Source: UBA2241 sp963777895
GTDB lineage: Bacteria; Actinomycetota; Thermoleophilia; UBA2241
Length of the DNA stretch: 64,000 bases
Direction: 5' to 3'
Assembly (NCBI GenBank): GCA_963777895.1
Contig: CAVZSF010000003.1
Location: 1-64,000, forward strand
Each line of letters starts with the position of its first letter. The first letter of the stretch is position 1. This document shows positions 1 to 9,293 of the stretch, piece by piece. Both the position numbers and the translations under genes were made by a program. The notes beneath the pieces are model-generated. The model had not been told where the DNA came from. It made no database searches and was given only the letters and a program-made list of their open reading frames with translations.

Positions 1-308
1 TACGCCATCCCGCGGCTGTTCGACTGCCAGCTCTACAGCCGCTTCATGGCCAGCACGCAGTGGGTCCTTTACACGATCGGGTTCACGTTCTTCTTCATCG
101 GCTTCGTGCTGGCCGGCCTGGTCCAGGGATCCGATTGGGTCAACATCGGCGAGCCGGTGTGGTCGGTGCTGCCGGCCATCAGGCCCTGGATGTCGCTGCG
201 CATCTTCGGCGGCGCGCTCATGTACGTGAGCTTCTGGCTGTTCCTCATCAACGTGCTCGGCACGTACATCGTGCAGCGACCCGAAGGGACGTCCCGAGAC
301 GCCGGTGA
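1..308 (+). CDS. ccoN: cbb3-type cytochrome c oxidase subunit I, C-terminal part (CcoN-like)
   Basis: Cut by the window edge: only about the last 100 residues of an integral-membrane haem-copper oxidase catalytic subunit are present. Two hydrophobic helices are visible (about residues 20-41 and 69-90), with a VQGSDW loop between them and LRIFGGALMY at the start of the second, resembling the last helices of CcoN. No haem or copper ligand lies in this part. The frame stays open beyond 308 but runs over the next gene; I end it at the TGA at 306-308 of a neighbouring frame, assuming one base error, so the end is uncertain. NorB-like subunits have a similar tail, but the downstream ccoO, ccoS and ccoI favour a cbb3 enzyme that reduces oxygen in the cytoplasmic membrane. 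Confidence 0.62.
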   Translation, partial: RHPAAVRLPALQPLHGQHAVGPLHDRVHVLLHRLRAGRPGPGIRLGQHRRAGVVGAAGHQALDVAAHLRRRAHVRELLAVPHQRARHVHRAATRRDVPRRR

Positions 309-390
309 GACCGCCGCTAGCCGACCGGGACCGTGGGCGAAGAAGCGCCCGTCCACCCGTGAGCGCCGGCGGACGGGAGGAGGACGAAGC

Positions 391-926
391 CATGAGGATG
401 ACGCTGAGAGTCGTGGCCATCGGCGGAGCGCTCGTGTTCGTCGCCGTGGTCGTGTGGGTCGTGATCATGCCCTACGCGCTCTGGAAGCCGGAGCAGACGA
501 TCATCGCGCAGCCGTACACGGGCGACGCGGGCCACGGCCGCAAGCTGTACTACTCGAACGGCTGCGACTACTGCCACACGCTGTACGTGCGCAACGCAGG
601 ACGTGGCCATGGGACAGACGTCGCTGGGCGGCAACTACGTGTTCGACCGGCCCCATCTGCTGGGCAGCGAGCGCACGGGGCCCGACCTCTCCTACATCGG
701 GCGCAAGCGCAGCGAGGCGTGGGAGGTCCAGCATCTGAGGCTCCCGCGCACCTTGTCGCCGCTGTCGATCATGCCGAACTTCACGGATCTGCCCGACAAG
801 GACCTGCGCGACATCGTCGCCTATCTCTTCGCGGAGGGCGACCGGGTCGCGCAGCAGCGCATGGTCCCGCCGGAGAACACGCCCTACCTGGGCAAGACCG
901 ATCCCGATCGGCTATCCCGATGCAGA
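391..926 (+). CDS. ccoO: cbb3-type oxidase subunit II, membrane-anchored cytochrome c (CcoO-like), frame-disrupted
   Basis: Starts at ATG 391 behind a GGGAGGAGG ribosome site. An N-terminal transmembrane helix (about residues 6-26) is followed by a haem c motif CDYCH (563-577). After one base error near 597 the text resumes with GQTSLGGNYVFDRPHLLGSE, ERTGPDLSYIGRK, and an axial-ligand-type IMPNF, the order expected in CcoO, which passes electrons from soluble donors to subunit I. No stop separates it from the next haem modules, so the boundary at about 926 is set by domain logic: this is either a CcoO fused to extra haem domains or two genes whose junction is hidden by indels. Confidence 0.68.
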
Positions 927-2365
927 CGCGTGCAGGAGGGCGTGGACCAGGGCTGGCCGAGCTGGAACGCGGCGCACCTGCAGGAGGGCAAGAACATCTA
1001 CGTCACCCGCTGCATGACCTGCCACGGCTGCGCCGGCAACGGGCTCGGCAGCTACGGCGGCCACATGGTCGTGACGCCGGTGAACTTCAAGGAGGATCCC
1101 TACGCGGCCATGCCCGACGACGAGTGGATCTGGCACGTCTCCGAGGGCGTGCCCGGGCACGCTCATGCCGGTCTGGAAGACGAGCCTGAGCGCAGACGCA
1201 GCGCTGGTACGCCATCCGCTACGTCCAGCAGCAGTTCGCGCGCACCTTCTACCGGGATCCGGCCGAGGGCGACGTGCCGCCCGCCCTACGAAGGGCAGAC
1301 CAATCCGCTGCCGCAAGACGGCGGCTAACGTCGACGCGGGCAAGACCGATCTGGACGCGCGAATGCATGGTGTGCCACGGCGACTGCGGGCCGCGGCGAG
1401 GGCCCGTACCGCAAGGGCCTCGAGCCGCTGCCGCCAGACTTCGGCGACGACGACTACAGCGACTTCACCGACGCCGACTACTACTGGCGCATCAGCGAGG
1501 GGCTGCCGTGGACCGCCATGCCGGCCTGGAAGTACCAGTACGACGGCACGGCGCGCTGGCAGCTCGTGCACTACATCCGCTCGATCTTCACGCAGACCGA
1601 GCAGCGGCCGCCGCAGCCCAAGACGCCCGAGGGCGACCTGGCCTTCCCGTTCCCGCGAGAGCTACAAGGGCAGGACGTGGCCGGCCGGGACGAGCTACGA
1701 GCAGGGCAAGGCGATCTACGTGAGCGCCTGCGCCCACTGCCACGGTCTCGCCGGCGACGGCGAGGGCTGGGACGGGGCCTACCTGCACCCCGTGCCCGCC
1801 AACCTGCACGACCAGGGCACGGAGCTGAACCCGCCCGACGAGCTGATGGCCAAGCTCAGCTTCGGCATCGAGGACACGGCGATGCCGGTGTTCGCCGAGT
1901 GGATGCCGTTCAACGAGCGCTGGGCGCTCGTCAAGTACATCGTCGACACGTTCCAGAAGGGCGTGCAGGGCGGGCAGAGCACCATGAAGGCCGCGGAGCT
2001 GCCCGCCAACTACGTGACCTACGACGACGGCATCTACGAGGAGGAGGGCAACACCATCTCGCCCAGCCGACGGCGCCGAAGCTCTACGCCCGCTTCTGCA
2101 GCACCTGCCACGGCGCCGACGGGCAGGGCGACGGCCCCGGCCTGAAGGACCTCGTGAGCGCCGGGCCCGCCCCCTTCCCGGCCAACATGCCCGAGGCCTA
2201 CGTCTTCTGGCGCGACGCGCGAGGGCGTGCCGGGCAGCATCATGCCGCCCTTCGCAGCCGTCCAGCGTCAGTCGTTCTTCAACGCCGGGTATCTGAGCCG
2301 AGGGTTCGCCGTTCCTCGGGGAGGCCGATCTGCGCAACGTCGCCAACTACCTGGCCACGAAGTAG
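927..2365 (+). CDS. tandem c-type cytochrome modules (four CXXCH motifs), frame-disrupted
   Basis: Four mono-haem cytochrome c modules follow the CcoO-like part: CMTCH (1011-1025), CMVCH (1365-1379), CAHCH (1729-1743) and CSTCH (2097-2111). Each is followed by a methionine-containing segment that could give the sixth haem ligand (MPVWK, AMPAW, AMPVF, IMPPF). The last module ends VANYLATK and TAG at about 2363. At least five single-base shifts interrupt the frame. Fused to the preceding CcoO region it would be a penta-haem subunit; it may replace the dihaem CcoP of standard cbb3 oxidases. Expected location is the outer face of the cytoplasmic membrane. Whether it is one or several polypeptides cannot be settled here. 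Confidence 0.6.
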
Positions 2366-2376
2366 TGAGGAGGAAG

Positions 2377-2589
2377 ATGTCTCCAGGACTGTGGCTGATC
2401 GCGCTCTGGTCCGCAGGGATCATCGTGGCGGGCCTGATCTGGCTCGTGTGGAGCCTCGACCACGGGCAGTTCGACGACCTCGAGGAGACCAAGTACACGA
2501 TGCTCAAGGACCGCGAGCCCGAGCCGTGGCCCGGCCGCAGGCCGCGGCCCAAGGTCGGGCGACGCAACCGACGTCCACGAGAGGAGTGA
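2377..2589 (+). CDS. ccoS: cbb3 oxidase assembly protein CcoS-like
   Basis: A 70-residue protein starting at ATG 2377, 11 bases after the preceding TAG and preceded by GAGGAGG. One transmembrane helix (about residues 4-25) is followed by GQFDDLEETKYTMLKD, which matches the CcoS signature in which a short helix leads into a QFDDLE segment. CcoS helps insert cofactors into the catalytic subunit of cbb3 oxidases. The Arg/Pro-rich tail (residues 50-70) is longer than usual, and its frame may be affected by the nearby indels. The position inside the ccoN-ccoO-ccoI cluster supports the call. Confidence 0.65.
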   Translation: MSPGLWLIALWSAGIIVAGLIWLVWSLDHGQFDDLEETKYTMLKDREPEPWPGRRPRPKVGRRNRRPREE

Positions 2590-2596
2590 GGTCGGC

Positions 2597-2916
2597 ATGG
2601 CACAGAACGACGTTGCGCGTTGATTGGACCGTCTTCTGGGTCGCTTTCGGCACGGCCGTCTGCTTCGCGTGGATGCTCGCGTCGGTGGTGCGCTACAGGG
2701 TCACTCACAGGAAGCCGTCGATGGCCAAGACGCCGACGACGCGCGAGGGGGAGCCGCCGTGGCGCCGGGCACGGAGCCCAGGCCGGAAGGCTATCTCCTG
2801 TCCTTCAACAAGCACGTAGAGGAGGGCGAGGGCGGTTTGACGATCCTGGGCTGGGTCGTGCTGGTCGGCGTCCCCCTGTGGTGGGCGCTCTATCTGATCG
2901 TCTACTGGGGCCGTGA
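2597..2916 (+). CDS. small two-helix membrane protein in the oxidase cluster, frame-disrupted
   Basis: ATG 2597 starts MAQNDVAR, then a TGA appears. The protein-like text continues in another frame as VDWTVFWVAFGTAVCFAWML (first helix), with a short basic/Thr linker, then a third frame with GYLLSFNKHVEEGEGGLT and a second helix (GWVVLVGVPLWWALYLIVYW). At least two base errors are needed to join these. The second part loosely recalls the N-terminal anchor of CcoP, but no haem motif follows, so I only call it a probable small oxidase accessory subunit. The end is placed at TGA 2914-2916 and is uncertain. Sec readthrough of the early TGA was considered and rejected because the downstream text in that frame is not protein-like. 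Confidence 0.4.
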
Positions 2917-2966
2917 GCTGACACGCCCTGCCGACACAATCTGCTGCCGTACTAGAGGAGGCCGGG

Positions 2967-3291
2967 ATGCCCTACACCTATCACGTCGAGTTCGACATGG
3001 ATCCCGGCCGCATGAACCTTCTCGAGGTCGGCGGGGAGCTCGAGACGATCGCCGCGACGCTCAAGGCGGTGTTGCCCGGCGACGAAGGCCTCGTGTCGTC
3101 ACGCACGCTGTACTCGCTCGACCGCCCAGAGACGGTCCATGTCGTCTTCGAGAGCGTGTGGGAGGACTGGGACGACCTCGTGCACCATCGTGACGGCGAG
3201 CTCGACGAGTACAAGTACGTGACGGCATGGGCGCCGCCCGCCGTCACCGGGCCCGTCACAGCCGCATGTGTACGGCCAGACCGGCATCTGA
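2967..3291 (+). CDS. hypothetical protein in the oxidase cluster, frame-disrupted at its end
   Basis: ATG 2967 follows AGGAGG. About 85 residues read cleanly (MPYTYHVEFDMDPGRM...), predicted soluble and acidic, with a beta-alpha pattern like small dimeric alpha/beta-barrel (ABM-like) proteins; that resemblance is only by eye. After about 3230 one base error is needed to reach a plausible end at TGA 3289-3291 (HVYGQTGI). No metal or haem motif is visible. Placement between oxidase genes suggests a role with the oxidase, but the function is unknown. Confidence 0.45.
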
Positions 3292-3323
3292 GCGGGCAGG
3301 GGCGCCGGTTGAGAGGAGGCGGC

Positions 3324-3721
3324 CTGAGGCTGGTCCGCCCCGCGCTCGTCGTGGGCCGATCGTCGCGGCCTGCGCTGGCGGGCTGCGGTGGCAGCCCGGA
3401 GGGGCAGACGGCGGCGGCGCAGGAAGCGGGCGGGGTGCGCTGCGTGGTGACGCTCACGCCGTCGCGGCCGCGGCCATGCCGCTTCGCTATCCGCATTGAG
3501 CTCACCGACAGCGCGGGCCGCCCTGTCAGCGCGCGTGACGCCGAGGCCGAGCTCACCATGCCCGGCATGCAGATGCCCGTCACGCGGCCCGAGCTGAGCG
3601 GGACGCGCCCGGCACGTTCTCGGCACCGTCGCTGCCCATGAGCGGCCGCTGGCTGCTCACCGTCGCGCGCCAGTCCGGCGTCCGGCACGTCGCTTCTCGT
3701 TTCCCGTCGCTAGCCGGCTGA
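3324..3721 (+). CDS. YtkA/FixH-like secreted lipoprotein, frame-disrupted
   Basis: Behind GAGGAGG at about 3313 a hydrophobic segment (LVRPALVVG then VAACAGG in the next frame) looks like a lipoprotein signal. The mature part reads RIELTDSAGRPVS, AEAELTMPGMQMPV and, after further shifts, APMSGRWLLTVARQ and RRFSFPVA. The pattern of a beta-sandwich with a conserved MPGM motif is typical of YtkA-like/FixH domains found next to cbb3 oxidase genes, where FixH is linked to oxidase maturation and copper handling. No clear ATG/GTG start is visible, so the start is approximate. At least three single-base errors are inferred. The end at TGA 3719-3721 just precedes the next GTG. Confidence 0.45.
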
Positions 3722-3724
3722 AGC

Positions 3725-4444
3725 GTGGACGGCGCCGCGCTGGTACGCTCGCCGTCACCGGTCTGCTCGGCAGCCTCGGCCACTGCAGCGGCATGTGTGG
3801 ACCGCTCGTGCTCATGCTCGGACGCGCGCCCGGCGCGTCGGGCTCGCGAGCGCCGGGTGGCGCGCAGCTCGCTCTACCACGCGGCGCGCGTCGCCGTGTA
3901 CGGCGTGCTCGGCGCGGTGGCGGCCCTGCTCGGCGGCTCGCTGGTCGCCGCGGCGGGGCTGCGGCCACGCGGAGGCGTGGCTCAGCCTCGTGCTCGGCTC
4001 GGTCGTCGCCGCCTTCGGTCTCGCCTACCTCGGTCCAGCGCGACCGGGCCGCGGACGCTCGCTGCCGCTTCCCCTGGCTCGATCGCGGCCTCGAGCGCCG
4101 CCCTGCGGCGCGGCGGCTGGCCGGCCACGGCGGGCTCGGCGCGCTCAACGGCCTCTTGCCCTGCGGCCTGGTCTACAGCGCGCCTGCCTCGTCGTCAGCC
4201 GCGGCGGGCAGCGCGCGGACGCCGCCGGCGGGCATGCTGGTCTTCGGCGCGGCCACCATCCCGGTGCTGCTCGTCATCGGCCTCGGCGGCTCGCGCTGGC
4301 CCGAGGATCCGAGCGGGCGTCTGCAGCTGCGCCGCCGGCGTGCTCATCGTCGTCGTCGGCGTGCAGCTCGCCCTGCGCGGCGCGGCGCAGCTCGGCGCTT
4401 TCTGCCGCACGCTCGCCATCTGGCTCGTGCCTGTGGTGAGCTGA
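3725..4444 (+). CDS. sulfite exporter TauE/SafE-like membrane protein of cbb3 clusters, frame-disrupted
   Basis: From GTG 3725 the reconstructed protein contains LAVTGLLGSLGHCSGMCGPL, a helix with AVYGVLGAVAALLGGSLVAA, LNGLLPCGLVYSA and a final helix ending WLVPVVS. The GHCxGMCGP and NGLLPCGLVY motifs are characteristic of the polytopic family encoded beside fixI/ccoI and thought to move copper or thiols for oxidase assembly. The paired Cys motifs sit in helices 1 and about 4. First and last parts are in the same frame, while the middle swings through other frames, so the indels cancel overall. It ends 42 bases before the copper ATPase start. Confidence 0.55.
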   Translation: MDGAALVRSPSPVCSAASATAAACVDRSCSCSDARPARRARERRVARSSLYHAARVAVYGVLGAVAALLGGSLVAAAGLRPRGGVAQPRARLGRRRLRSRLPRSSATGPRTLAAASPGSIAASSAALRRGGWPATAGSARSTASCPAAWSTARLPRRQPRRAARGRRRRACWSSARPPSRCCSSSASAARAGPRIRAGVCSCAAGVLIVVVGVQLALRGAAQLGAFCRTLAIWLVPVVS

Positions 4445-4486
4445 GCGCCGAGGCCCGCGAAACGCTGCGAGCTGTGTGGGCTGCCG

Positions 4487-6905
4487 GTGCGCAGCGACGC
4501 CATGACCGCGCGATTCGACGACGAAGACCACCTCTTCTGCTGCCCCGGCTGCGCGCGCGTCTACGGCGTCGGCGCAGCGACAGCCGGCCTGCTCGAGCAG
4601 GTCACGGCGCCGCCGCCGCGGCGGGCCGCCGGCGGACTCGACTTTCTCCTCAGTCGCGGCGAGACCGCCTACTTCACGGTGGACGGGATGTGGTGCGCCG
4701 GCTGCGCCGTGAGCGCCGAGCGCGCTGTCGGGCGCCTGCCCGGCGTGCTGGACATCGAGATCGGCTTCGCCGCGGAGCGCGGGCGGCTGCAGTTCGACCC
4801 GGCCAAGGTCGACCCGGCCGCGGCGCTCGAGACGCTGGATCGCCTCGGACTGCGGGCGACGCTGCTCGACGATGCCGACAAGCGCCGCGCCGAGCGCCGC
4901 GAGGAGCGTCTGCTGCTGCGCGTCGTCGTGGCCTGGATCCTCGGCATGCAGGTCATGCTCCTCTACCTGCTGCGAGCTCTACGCCTCTACCAGCGCGGCG
5001 ACTACGAGTCGACCACGGCCCGGGCCTTCGCCATCATGGCCGGCGCGTTCACCACCGTCATCCTGTTCTACAGCGGCTGGACCTTCCTTCGGGGCGCCTG
5101 GCGCGCGACTCGCGTGCGCACGGTGTCCATGGACACCCTCATCGCGCTCGGCACGCTGTTCGCCTACGGCGACAGCGTCGTGATGACTGTCACGGCGTCG
5201 GGACCGGCCTACTTCGACGCCGTGGCCATGATCACGCAGATCGTCGTGCTTGGCCGGTACCTGGAGCTGACGGGCGGGGCCCGCGCCCGCAAGGACCTGC
5301 ACCGCCTGCTGGCGCTGCAGCCGGAGCGGGCGCGGGTGCGCCGTGACGGCGAGTGGCGCGAGGTCCGTGTCGATCATGCCCAGCCCGGCGACGAGCTGCT
5401 GGTGCGGCCGGGCGAGCGTGTGCCACTTGACTGCGTCGTCCTGCAGGGCGAAGCCGCGGTTGACGAGTCGGTGCTCACCGGCGAGGCGAATCCGGTGCTG
5501 AAGGTTCCCGGCGACGAGGTCTACGCGGGGACGGTGCTGTCGGGCGGGGCGCTCGTCTGCCGGGTGCTGCAGCGGACGAGCGCCTCGCGCCTCGCACAGA
5601 TCGCCGCGCTCGTCGACCGCACGCTGGCCGCCAAACCGCCGGTGCAGCGGATCGCCGACCGCGCGTCGGCGTGGTTCACGATCGTCATCCTCGTCGCGGC
5701 GACACTCACCGTGGCCGGATGGCTCGTGGTGGACGGCGCCGCGAGCGACGCCCTCATTCACGGCGTCGCCGTGCTGGTCGTCGCCTGCCCCTGCGCGCTC
5801 GGGCTGGCCACACCGCTCGTGCTGGCCATCGTGCTGGGCCGCGCCGTCAGGGCCGGCGTGGTCGTGCGCGCGCCCAGCGCACTCGAGACGGCCCCTTCCG
5901 TCACACGCGTCGTCTTCGACAAGACGGGCACCCTGACGCGAGGCAGCTACACGGTCACATCGATCACCACGCACGACGGGATCGCCGCCGGCCGGGAGAT
6001 GGTGTGCCTGGCCGCAGCCGTCGAGCAGTTCTCCGAACACCCCATCGGCGCGGCGATCAGCTCCGCGTGCCTGGCCGCGCCTCCGCCGGCCGAGGGCTTT
6101 CGTGCGTTCGCCGGTCTGGGGGTGACGGCGAAGGCCGGCGGCCGCCAGGTGGCGGTGGGCAGCGGACGCCTCGCCGGCCCGGCGAGAGCCGGCGCTGTAT
6201 CCGCCGGCTCCGCCGGCGCTGTATCCGCCGGCTCCGCCGGCGCGTATCCGCCGGCTCCGCCGGCGCCGTATCCGCCGCCCGGCGCCGCGCCTAGCGCTGG
6301 ACGCCGCCGAGGCAGGCGACACCGTGGTCTGGGTCAGTCGCGAAGGTGAGACCCTGGGCTCGATCGCGCTGCGCGACGACCTCGAGCCCAGCGCGGCGGC
6401 TGCCGTCGCCGCCCTCCAGGATCGGGACATCGCCTGCGTCGCCCTCTCTGGCGACTCGCCGGCCGCCACGCAAGCGGTCGCCACCACGCTCGGGCTTGAC
6501 GGCTTCGAGGGCGACTGTCCGCCGGCCGCCAAGGCCGAGAGGATCGCCGGCTGGCAGGCGCGTGGCGAGCGCGTGGCGATGCTGGGCGACGGCGTGAACG
6601 ACGCCCCTGCCCTGGCGGCCGCTGATCTCAGTTTCACGGTGGCCGGCGGCACCGACGTGGCCGCGGAGACGTCGGACGTCGTGCTCTTGCGTGACGATCT
6701 GCGGCTCGTGCCGTGGCTGCTCGGGCTGTCGGCGACCGCGAGACGGATCATCATCCAGAACATCGCGTGGGCCTTCGCCTACAACGCCGTCGCCATCCCG
6801 CTGGCCGCCTTCGGTCTGGTGACACCGGGCATCGCGGCGCTCGCCATGACCGCCAGCAACCTCCTGGTCGTCGGCAACTCCTTGCGGCTTCTGCGCCGGT
6901 CTTGA
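4487..6905 (+). CDS. ccoI: copper-translocating P-type ATPase for oxidase assembly (CcoI/FixI), frame-disrupted
   Basis: A P1B-type ATPase of about 800 residues. A cysteine-rich N-terminus (CELCGLPV just upstream of the GTG at 4487, then FCCPGCARVYG) and an HMA domain with GMWCAGC are typical of CcoI. Then come membrane helices, the TGE loop (LTGEAN), the metal-site CPC (VACPCALGLATPL), the phosphorylation site DKTGTLT (about 5920), SEHPIG and, in a second frame, GDGVNDAPAL (6588-6617) and two terminal helices. CcoI exports copper for insertion into the cbb3 catalytic subunit. The frame breaks at 6188-6282, where a 24-bp repeat has one 23-bp unit. The CELC motif lies before the GTG, so the true start is probably further upstream and obscured by an indel near 4442. 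Confidence 0.72.
6188..6282 (+). repeat. 24-bp tandem repeat inside ccoI, one unit 23 bp
   Basis: Two perfect 24-bp units (6188-6211, 6212-6235), a third of 23 bp (6236-6258, lacking one T) and a fourth that diverges at its end (6259-6282). Units are built around GCCGGC and TATCC. In the upstream ATPase frame they read as AGAVSAGS repeats in the variable nucleotide-binding-domain loop. The 23-bp unit throws the frame out; the GDGVNDAP half lies in another frame. Confidence 0.8.
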
Positions 6906-7252
6906 GACGACCGCCGCCGTACCTGTCACGCCATACCGTTCCAGTAGGCCCCGAAGCGTACGTCTCCCAGGGAACGGGCACCTCGCCACCGATCCGGAGG
7001 TCAAGGGGGCCACTTCGCGCGAAGCGCAGCGCTCGCAGGTTAACCGGGGTGCGTTAGCGCTACTGAGGATGGAGCGCGCCATGGGTGGCTTCGTCGTAGA
7101 CGGTCACGCTCGAGCGAAGCGCTCGCTGGAGTACGCACTGCTCGCCCGCTTCTCGCGCCCACAATGACTACCCCAGCGATTCCCGGCAAGCGGACTCGAG
7201 TGATGACTTCGCCTTGCGCGGGTCCAGACGGATTTAGGGAGAGGGAGAAGAG
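6906..7252. other. intergenic stretch without recognisable gene
   Basis: About 350 bases between the ccoI stop and the tRNA-Gln 3' end. I see no conserved coding text on either strand, no second tRNA and no strong terminator hairpin. GC content is a little lower near 7210-7250. It may hold the transcript ends of the ccoI cluster and of the glnS/tRNA unit. Confidence 0.5.
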
Positions 7253-7328
7253 TGGCTGGCGAGGAAGGACTCGAACCTTCAATCCCCTGATCCAGAGTCA
7301 GGTGCCTTGCCAGTTAGGCCACTCGCCA
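7253..7328 (-). tRNA. tRNA-Gln (anticodon CTG), CCA encoded
   Basis: Read on the minus strand it folds as a standard cloverleaf. The acceptor stem is TGGCGAG/CTCGCCA, the anticodon loop CTCTGGA carries CTG and reads CAG codons, the T-arm is GAAGG-TTCGAGT-CCTTC, the discriminator is G, and the 3' CCA is genomically encoded (7253-7255). It lies 120 bases downstream of glnS on the same strand, so enzyme and substrate tRNA may be co-transcribed. Confidence 0.93.
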
Positions 7329-7447
7329 GCGGTGCTGCAGGCCAGTGAGTTTACCGCGCGAAGGCAGCCTCCTCAAGCGTCGCGCGGCACGGTCCTCAGG
7401 CGTCACGCGACAAGGGCTCACGCCTGAGCGCCGCCGGCTCAGGAGGG

Positions 7448-9148
7448 TCAGGCCGTGTCCTGGCGTCCCTGCGCCTGCAGCTTCGCCCAGGTGTCGCGGA
7501 GCGTCAGCGTCCGGTCGAATACGAGCGCGCCGGGCGCCGAATCGGGATCGGGACAGAAGTAGCCGAGACGCTCGAACTGCACGGTCTGGCCGACCGCCAA
7601 GCCGGCGAGCGACGGCTCCACGAGGCATCCCCCAAGCACGATCTCGGAGTCCGGGTTCAGGTCCTCAAGGACGTCCCGGCCATCGGCCCCGGGGTGCGCG
7701 CTGCGGAAGAGGTGATCGTAGAGGCGCACCTCCGCGCCGACGGCGTGCGCGGCCGACACCCAGTGGAGGGTCGCCTTGGGGCGGCGGCCATCGGGAGCAT
7801 CGCCGCCGCGCGTGGCGGGGTCGTGGGTGCAGCGCAGCTCGACGACCCGGCCGGTCGCGTCCTTGACGACCTCCCGGCAGGTGACGAAGTAGGCGGACCG
7901 CAGCCGCACCTCGCGGCCGGGGGCCAGCCGGAAGAACTTGCGCGGCGGGTCCTCCATGAAGTCGTCGCGCTCGATCCAGAGCTCCCGCGCAAAAGGCACC
8001 TGGCGGGTCCCGGCGGACGGGTCCTCCGGATTGTTCGGGACATCGATCTCCTCGACCTTGCCCTCGGGGTAGTCCCCTATCACAACCTTCAGGGGATCGA
8101 GCACGGCGAAGCGGCGGGGAGCCGTCCTGTTCAGGACGCTGCGGACGGCGTGCTCGAGCATCTCCACCTCGAGCACCTTGCCGGCCCTTGCCACCCCGAC
8201 CATGGCCACGAAGTCGCGGATCCCCTCGGCGGGGAAGCCTCGCCGTCGCAGGCCCGAGAGGGTCGGCATGCGAGGATCGTCCCAACCGCGCACGTGCCCG
8301 TGGTTGACGACACGCAGCAGGGCACGCTTCGACAGAACGGTGTGGGTCAGGTTGAGCCGGGCGAACTCGTACTGGCGCGGGCGCGAGGGCACCGGCAGGT
8401 TCTCGATCAGCCAGTCGTAGAGCGGCCGGTGGTCCTTGAACTCCAGCGTGCAGATCGAATGGGTGATGCCCTCGATGGCGTCCGATTGACCGTGGGCGAA
8501 GTCGTAGGTCGGGTAGATGCACCAGGCGTCGCCCGTGCGGGGGTGCTCGGCGTGAAGGATCCGGTACAGGACGGGGTCGCGTAGGTGGACGTTGCCGGCC
8601 GCCATGTCGATGCGCGCCCGCAACACGCGAGCTCCGTCGGGGAACTCGCCGGCCCGCATGCGCTCGAGGAGGTCGAGGCTCTCCTCGACCGGCCGCTCGC
8701 GCCAGGGGCTGTCGCGCCCCGGCTCGGTCAGCGTCCCGCGATACTCGCGGATCTCGTCGGCGGAGAGGTCGTCGACGTAGGCCTTGCCGGCCTTGATGAG
8801 CGCGACGGCCCACTCGTAGAGCCGCTCGAAGTAGTCCGACGCGAAATACAGGTGCTCGCCCCAGTCGAAGCCCAGCCAGCGGATGTCGGCCTCGATGGCG
8901 TCGATGTACTCCTGCTCTTCCTTCATCGGGTTCGTGTCGTCGAAGCGCAGGTGGTAGCGCCCGCCGTTCTCGAGAGCGATGCCGAAGTTGAGGCAGATCG
9001 CCTGCGCGTGACCGATGTGGAGGTAGCCGTTCGGCTCGGGGGGGAAGCGGGTGACGACAGTCTTGACCCGGCCCTCGCGGAGGTCGGTCGCCACGATCTC
9101 GCGGATGAAGTCGCCGCGCTCGGGCGGGGATGGTGTCGGGGTGCTCAC
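7448..9148 (-). CDS. glnS: glutaminyl-tRNA synthetase
   Basis: Class I synthetase that charges tRNA-Gln with glutamine in the cytoplasm. The HIGH motif appears in GYLHIGHAQAICLNFG and the KMSKS counterpart as VLSKRALL. Catalytic-domain landmarks RFDDTNP, YPTYDFAHGQSDAIEGITHS and RGWDDPRMPTL are present, and the anticodon-binding beta-barrels follow to the end (HWVSAAHAVGAEVRLYDHLF). From GTG 9148 the product is 566 residues, a normal bacterial length; longer upstream starts would add a non-conserved tail. The tRNA-Gln gene follows on the same strand. GluRS is also in this window (30524-32080), so the cell need not rely only on the GatCAB transamidation route common in Actinomycetota. Confidence 0.95.
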   Translation of the reverse strand: MSTPTPSPPERGDFIREIVATDLREGRVKTVVTRFPPEPNGYLHIGHAQAICLNFGIALENGGRYHLRFDDTNPMKEEQEYIDAIEADIRWLGFDWGEHLYFASDYFERLYEWAVALIKAGKAYVDDLSADEIREYRGTLTEPGRDSPWRERPVEESLDLLERMRAGEFPDGARVLRARIDMAAGNVHLRDPVLYRILHAEHPRTGDAWCIYPTYDFAHGQSDAIEGITHSICTLEFKDHRPLYDWLIENLPVPSRPRQYEFARLNLTHTVLSKRALLRVVNHGHVRGWDDPRMPTLSGLRRRGFPAEGIRDFVAMVGVARAGKVLEVEMLEHAVRSVLNRTAPRRFAVLDPLKVVIGDYPEGKVEEIDVPNNPEDPSAGTRQVPFARELWIERDDFMEDPPRKFFRLAPGREVRLRSAYFVTCREVVKDATGRVVELRCTHDPATRGGDAPDGRRPKATLHWVSAAHAVGAEVRLYDHLFRSAHPGADGRDVLEDLNPDSEIVLGGCLVEPSLAGLAVGQTVQFERLGYFCPDPDSAPGALVFDRTLTLRDTWAKLQAQGRQDTA

Positions 9149-9293
9149 AGGCGCCGAGGATAGCACGGGACGCGGCACGACATCGTGGCGCACCCATCCG
9201 GGGCCAAGACGCCGACGTCTCGCGGCGGTACCATGGCTTCGGATCCCATATGCGCCGCCACTCCTTACGCCCGTCCTGCCCTGGAGGTGGACG

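Noticed and set aside
2597..2623. Early in-frame TGA after MAQNDVAR as a second selenocysteine codon
   Set aside because: The text after the TGA in that frame is not protein-like; the conserved helix resumes in another frame, so it is an indel, not recoding.
6188..6282. CRISPR-like array
   Set aside because: Units are contiguous 23-24-bp repeats without spacers, inside a coding region, and no cas genes are present.
4979..6763. Long antisense open frame opposite ccoI
   Set aside because: High-GC shadow frame: low-complexity Arg/Ala/Gly/Asp text with no recognisable motif, antiparallel to a well-defined ATPase.
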